64,000 nt of DNA from Megasphaera micronuciformis F0359 (GTDB lineage: Bacteria > Bacillota > Negativicutes > Veillonellales > Megasphaeraceae), in NCBI RefSeq assembly GCF_000165735.1, contig NZ_GL538208.1:808074-872073 (forward strand), read 5' to 3'. This document shows positions 60,609 through 64,000 of this stretch, in pieces. The position numbers and the translations under genes were made by a program. Every line of letters begins with the position of its first letter. Position 1 is the stretch's first letter. The notes under the pieces were generated by a model. That model made no database searches, was not told where the DNA came from, and worked only from the letters and a program-made list of their open reading frames with translations.

Positions 60609-61070
60609 TTAGTTCTTCTCGTTTCCCATAAGCGACTTGAGTTCTTCCATAAAACTGTCCAAATCGCCGAACTGTCGATAAACGGAAGCAAAGCGAATAT
60701 ACGCAACAGCATCAATATTGCGAAGTTCCGTTAAAATGATTTCACCGATTTTGACACTGGGCACTTCCTGGGCCAATGTATTGCGAATATTGCGTTCTAC
60801 TTTAAGGACAATATCATCCAACTGTTGTCGCGTAACACGACGTTTATTGCAAGCCCGTAAAAGGCCGTTCAAAATTTTATTTCTGTCGAAGAGTTGGCGA
60901 CTGCCGTCTTTTTTTATTACGTACAGAGGCACTTCTTCCACCATTTCGTACGTAGTAAACCGCCGATTGCACGCCTGGCATTCCCGTCTGCGGCGAATTG
61001 CGCGACCGTCATCGGTAGCCCGCGAATCGGTTACTTTAGTGTCATCGTGTTTACAAAAAGGACAACGCAT
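60609..61070 (-). CDS. nrdR: Transcriptional repressor NrdR
   Basis: ATP/dATP-sensing repressor of ribonucleotide reductase genes. 153 residues: zinc ribbon with Cys 3, 6, 31 and 34 (MRCPFCKHD... ECQACNRRFTTYE) and the ATP-cone (YVIKKDGSRQLFDRNKILNGLLRACNKR). ATG 61070 follows GGAGGAGG. It sits between the ftsZ terminator and hldE, and no separate promoter is obvious. Confidence 0.96.
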   Translation of the reverse strand: MRCPFCKHDDTKVTDSRATDDGRAIRRRRECQACNRRFTTYEMVEEVPLYVIKKDGSRQLFDRNKILNGLLRACNKRRVTRQQLDDIVLKVERNIRNTLAQEVPSVKIGEIILTELRNIDAVAYIRFASVYRQFGDLDSFMEELKSLMGNEKN

Positions 61071-61093
61071 AAAATCCTCCTCCCGTTATTCTA

Positions 61094-61126
61094 AAAAAAG
61101 CGGGTCCCATGCGGATCCGCTTTTTT
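61094..61126. terminator. Terminator of the ftsZ operon
   Basis: AAAAAAGCGG and CCGCTTTTTT with inner GTCC/GGAC pairing; A-run and T-run on both sides. It lies 10 bases after the ftsZ stop on the minus strand. Confidence 0.88.
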
Positions 61127-61135
61127 AGTTTATTA

Positions 61136-62161
61136 TTATCTCATCCAAGCCGGAATTTCAACTCCGCCCGCTTCTTTACCACCGTCAGCAAGACCGCTTG
61201 TCTTACCGAAAGAAGGCACGGAAGAAGCTTCTTTGCCGAAGCCTGTAGCTACGACAGTAATGCGGATAGAATCTTTCATATCCGGATCGATAACAGAACC
61301 GAAAATGATATTCGCATCGGGGGCTACGGCTTCCGATACTTTTTCTGCCGCTTCGTTGATTTCATAAAGGCTTACGTCGGGGCCGCCCGTAACGTTCAGC
61401 AAAATGCTCTGAGCGCCGTCAATGCTCATTTCAAGCAAGGGGCTCTTAATAGCGCTTTCCACTGCATCTACGGCACGGTTTTCGCCGCTGGCTACGCCGA
61501 TACCCATAATGGCTTCGCCCTGATCTTCCATAATCGTGCGTACATCCGCAAAGTCAAGGTTAATAAGACCGGTCGTAGTAATAAGGTCGGAGATGCCCTG
61601 TACACCTTGACGTAAAATATCATCGGCTACTGTAAAAGCTTCGTTCAACGGAGTCTTCTTATCAATAACCTGCAATAATTTATCGTTTTGAATCGTAATG
61701 ATAGTATCGACTTTTTCTTTCAGGTAAGCCGCTCCCTTTTCCGCCTGTTCTTTACGACGTTTGCCTTCAAACGTAAAGGGTTTCGTAACAACGGCTACCG
61801 TTAAGGCACCCAATTCTTTGGCAATTTCGGCTACAACCGGAGCTGCCCCCGTACCCGTACCGCCGCCCATGCCGGCCGTAACGAATACCATATCCGCACC
61901 CTGGAGGACTTTCATAATGTCTTCCTTACTTTCCAATGCGGCTTGTTCACCTTTTTGAGGATTGGCACCGGCACCGAGACCGCGCGTCAACTTTTCACCG
62001 ATTTGAATTTTTTCATCCGCTTTCGATACTTCCAATACCTGGTTTTCCGTATTTACAGAGATGAATTCAACACCTTGCAAACCGCTTTCTATCATTCGGT
62101 TGACAGCATTGTTACCGCCGCCGCCGACACCTATTACTTTAATTTTTGCAAACTCGGCCAT
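61136..62161 (-). CDS. ftsZ: Cell-division protein FtsZ
   Basis: Tubulin-like GTPase forming the division ring. 341 residues: [16 protein letters not shown], the GTP signature [23 protein letters not shown] (about 92-114), and T7 loop [11 protein letters not shown] with catalytic Asp. The C-terminal peptide ends GVEIPAWMR, the usual FtsA/membrane-anchor contact. ATG 62161 follows AAGGAGG. A 167-base leader region with TATAAT (62270-62275) and a AAGTTCT/AGAACTT dyad precedes it. Confidence 0.97.
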   Translation of the reverse strand: MAEFAKIKVIGVGGGGNNAVNRMIESGLQGVEFISVNTENQVLEVSKADEKIQIGEKLTRGLGAGANPQKGEQAALESKEDIMKVLQGADMVFVTAGMGGGTGTGAAPVVAEIAKELGALTVAVVTKPFTFEGKRRKEQAEKGAAYLKEKVDTIITIQNDKLLQVIDKKTPLNEAFTVADDILRQGVQGISDLITTTGLINLDFADVRTIMEDQGEAIMGIGVASGENRAVDAVESAIKSPLLEMSIDGAQSILLNVTGGPDVSLYEINEAAEKVSEAVAPDANIIFGSVIDPDMKDSIRITVVATGFGKEASSVPSFGKTSGLADGGKEAGGVEIPAWMR

Positions 62162-62328
62162 GTAATGTATCCTCCTTAACATCGTGCGTACGTATACAGA
62201 CTTAAAGTTCTCTTACATCATACACTAAAAGAACTTGTTTGTCGATAATTGACTCACTCTTATCGGTATATTATACCTCAAATATCCGCCTTTTTCTACA
62301 ACATCTTCCATGTCTACATCATTCGGGT

Positions 62329-63204
62329 CTATTTTTCCTTAACAATAGGTGCATCGGGATTGACATCAATATATTGAATGGAGAGCTGTTTCTTGGCAAT
62401 TTCATTTAATAATTCTTCCGTCACGGAAGCCCGTTCCGATACGCGATCGCCGTCACCCAAATGAATGGACAGTCCGTCTGTCGTATAAGCAATAAGTTCC
62501 TTCGGATTGCCTACGTTAATTTCCGCAATAGACGAGGCTACGGACGGTGACAATGCTTTCAAATAAGCCAGTGCATTTTTCATCGTATTGTCGTCAAGTT
62601 TATCGCCCAGAAGAAGGGTATCCATTTTTTTACCGGTAATAATCGGCACGGATACGCCCTTGATTTTCGGTTCTACAGCAATAACCGTCCCCGTATCGTC
62701 AATATAAGCAAACCCGTACAAAGTCATGACCACCGCTTCGGCCTGCCGTTCTTTAATAAACACGTGAATAGTGGCCGGAAACTGTCGTTCTACCGTGACT
62801 TCACCGACACGTAAATCCCTTACCAGGCGTTCCCTCATAGTCGATGTGGACAATTGTACGACATTTACATACGACGGAACTCCGGCTACTCGTAACACAT
62901 TCTCATCCGGCATGGTACCGTTTCCTTCAATGACTACAGATCCGAAAGGAACGGGTAAGAAACGCAACAAAAGCCACAAAACGAAAACACCCGCTACGGC
63001 ACCGATAACTTGTAAACGTTTCCTGCGTCGCCGCCTTCCTTCTTCCCGCCGTTGCCGCTTTTTACGACGCTGTTCAATTTTTTCCTGAGCTTCCGTCAGG
63101 GGCATTTCTCCTTCATTCCCGTAATGAACCCCTTTGTTGTCCGCTCCTTCGGGTATATAAAAACGAGCTTCTTCCGGTTGCCCGTCTAAATGATGTTTTT
63201 CCAT
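62329..63204 (-). CDS. ftsQ: Cell-division protein FtsQ/DivIB
   Basis: 291 residues: basic cytoplasmic N-terminus with many Arg/Lys (about 45-63), one membrane helix (about 64-83, VIGAVAGVFVLWLLLRF), then a POTRA domain (SVVIEGNGTMPDENVLRVAGV) and the FtsQ beta domain, ending VNPDAPIVKEK. It bridges FtsB/L to the divisome. Ends 167 bases before ftsZ on the minus strand, with no ftsA in between. Confidence 0.92.
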   Translation of the reverse strand: MEKHHLDGQPEEARFYIPEGADNKGVHYGNEGEMPLTEAQEKIEQRRKKRQRREEGRRRRRKRLQVIGAVAGVFVLWLLLRFLPVPFGSVVIEGNGTMPDENVLRVAGVPSYVNVVQLSTSTMRERLVRDLRVGEVTVERQFPATIHVFIKERQAEAVVMTLYGFAYIDDTGTVIAVEPKIKGVSVPIITGKKMDTLLLGDKLDDNTMKNALAYLKALSPSVASSIAEINVGNPKELIAYTTDGLSIHLGDGDRVSERASVTEELLNEIAKKQLSIQYIDVNPDAPIVKEK

Positions 63205-63224
63205 ATACTGAACCTTTATACGTA

Positions 63225-64000
63225 TTAAAATTTACCTGTCGAGGCTTCTTCCAAAATCCGTTCACATAAATCTTCAAAAGGCATCCCCATAGCCCGGGAA
63301 GCATCGGGTACGAGACTCGTCTCGGTCATGCCCGGCACCGTATTGATTTCCAATACATAGGCCTTACCGTTTTCGTCCGTCATTAAATCGACGCGGGCTA
63401 CTCCCTTGCAATGAAAAAGCCTGAACACGGCCAGAGATAAATCCTGTAATTCCTTAGTCAGTTCCGGCGGTATCTGAGCCGGACAAATATGTTCCGAAAG
63501 CCCGGGCGTATACTTCGATTCATAGTCATAACGCCCTGTTTTGGAAATGATCTCAATGACGGGAAAAGCCAATTCATCCATAACGGCTACCGTAAATTCC
63601 CGGCCCGACAAAAAAGCTTCGGCCACAATGGACTTGCCGTATGCAAAAGCTTCGCTTAAAGCACTCTTCAAGTCGTCTTTTTTTCTTACAATAACCGTAC
63701 CGATACTCGATCCTTGAGCAGCCGATTTGATGACAACCGGCAAGGAAAAGACTTGCAGAATTTCTTCGGCAATACTGTCAACGCCCTGTTCTTCAAAGTA
63801 GTATCGAAAAGGGGCCGTAGAAATACCGGCGCCTACGAAGGCGCTCTTACTGACCACCTTGTTCATACCCACGGCACTGGCCATAACCCCCGGTCCCGTA
63901 TAAGGAATATTCATCATTTCACACGTTCCCTGTAAGACGCCGTCTTCACCGTATCGGCCGTGTAAAGCGTTAAAAACAATATCAAACTGCCCTTCTTTTA
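63225..64000 (-). CDS. ddl: D-alanine-D-alanine ligase (N-terminus outside window)
   Basis: Makes the D-Ala-D-Ala dipeptide for peptidoglycan. The frame is open to the window edge: before the ATG at 63917 come DIVFNALHGRYGEDGVLQG, the conserved N-domain segment, so the gene starts beyond base 64000. Visible are GIPYTGPGVMASAVGMNKV-like start of the ATP-grasp, VIKSAAQGSSIGTVIV, EAFLSGREFTVAV, EYESKYTPG-like region and CKGVARVDLMTDENGKAYVLEINTVPGMTETSLVP with metal-binding Glu/Asn. It precedes ftsQ by 20 bases. Confidence 0.95.
   Translation of the reverse strand, partial: KEGQFDIVFNALHGRYGEDGVLQGTCEMMNIPYTGPGVMASAVGMNKVVSKSAFVGAGISTAPFRYYFEEQGVDSIAEEILQVFSLPVVIKSAAQGSSIGTVIVRKKDDLKSALSEAFAYGKSIVAEAFLSGREFTVAVMDELAFPVIEIISKTGRYDYESKYTPGLSEHICPAQIPPELTKELQDLSLAVFRLFHCKGVARVDLMTDENGKAYVLEINTVPGMTETSLVPDASRAMGMPFEDLCERILEEASTGKF

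Noticed and set aside
1-64000. Mobile elements, CRISPR arrays, prophage or toxin-antitoxin modules
   Set aside because: No transposase, integrase, cas or phage-like genes, no regularly spaced repeats and no attachment-site duplications at the tRNA genes were seen.

Overview
The window reads as a chromosomal core segment of a diderm Firmicute of the class Negativicutes (Veillonella/Dialister/Megasphaera relatives; genus not determinable by eye). Firmicute traits are the ffh-rpsP-khpA-ylqD-rimM-trmD order, Rex with its operator, a valS T-box leader, a ZTP riboswitch, RNase HIII, TmcAL and an IspH-ribosomal-S1 fusion. The outer-membrane traits are an ADP-heptose/LPS inner-core cluster (hldE-hldD-gmhB and two heptosyltransferase-like genes), an O-antigen ligase-type protein and an outer-membrane beta-barrel protein ending in Phe. 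Sodium-pump-type methylmalonyl-CoA decarboxylase subunits fit the lactate/succinate-to-propionate metabolism of this class. I see no prophage, insertion sequence, integrase, CRISPR array or toxin-antitoxin pair, and no obvious broken gene.

Layout. 1-7.7 kb: end of a YnfA-family gene, a HAD phosphatase, ackA with a lipoprotein gene, tmcAL, pncB, an EamA permease that appears to start at CTG, tRNA-Val and yigZ. 7.6-10.1 kb (minus): mmdA-mmdD-mmdC without mmdB. 10.2-15.5 kb (minus): ylxM-ffh-rpsP-khpA-ylqD-rimM-trmD-RNA methyltransferase-yebC from one strong promoter. 15.5-16.9 kb: a stand-alone AICAR formyltransferase behind a ZTP riboswitch. 16.9-20.1 kb (minus): pepA, a PHP phosphoesterase and a P-loop/Asp23 protein. 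20.1-24 kb (plus): tRNA-Lys, a small unknown protein, DUF523, lepB, a secreted protein and alsS. 24-30.4 kb (minus): rex with its own operator, O-antigen ligase, folC and T-box-controlled valS.

30.5-49.1 kb is almost entirely minus-strand and tightly packed: nudC, thrB, hom, an ACT protein, an epimerase, a YdjC deacetylase, RNase HIII, a SpoU methyltransferase, coaD, rsmD, plsY, der, a PDZ/radical-SAM protein, then ispH-rpsA, plsC, cmk, a BaiN-like flavoprotein, rluB, scpB and scpA. 49.3-49.7 kb carries five tRNAs (transcribed Asp-Phe-Gly-Cys-Leu). 50-54.2 kb (plus) is a methionine cluster: metF, a detached MetH reactivation protein and metH. 54.2-61 kb holds two envelope proteins and the heptose cluster, preceded by nrdR. 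61-64 kb is the end of a division cluster, ddl-ftsQ-ftsZ, with no ftsA between ftsQ and ftsZ.

Most start codons were set from Shine-Dalgarno spacing and family N-termini. The strongest regulatory observations are the ZTP riboswitch on an AICAR-consuming enzyme, the Rex box lying over the rex promoter and the valS T-box. The least understood items are the P-loop/Asp23 protein, a 67-residue protein with its own terminator and two small secreted proteins.
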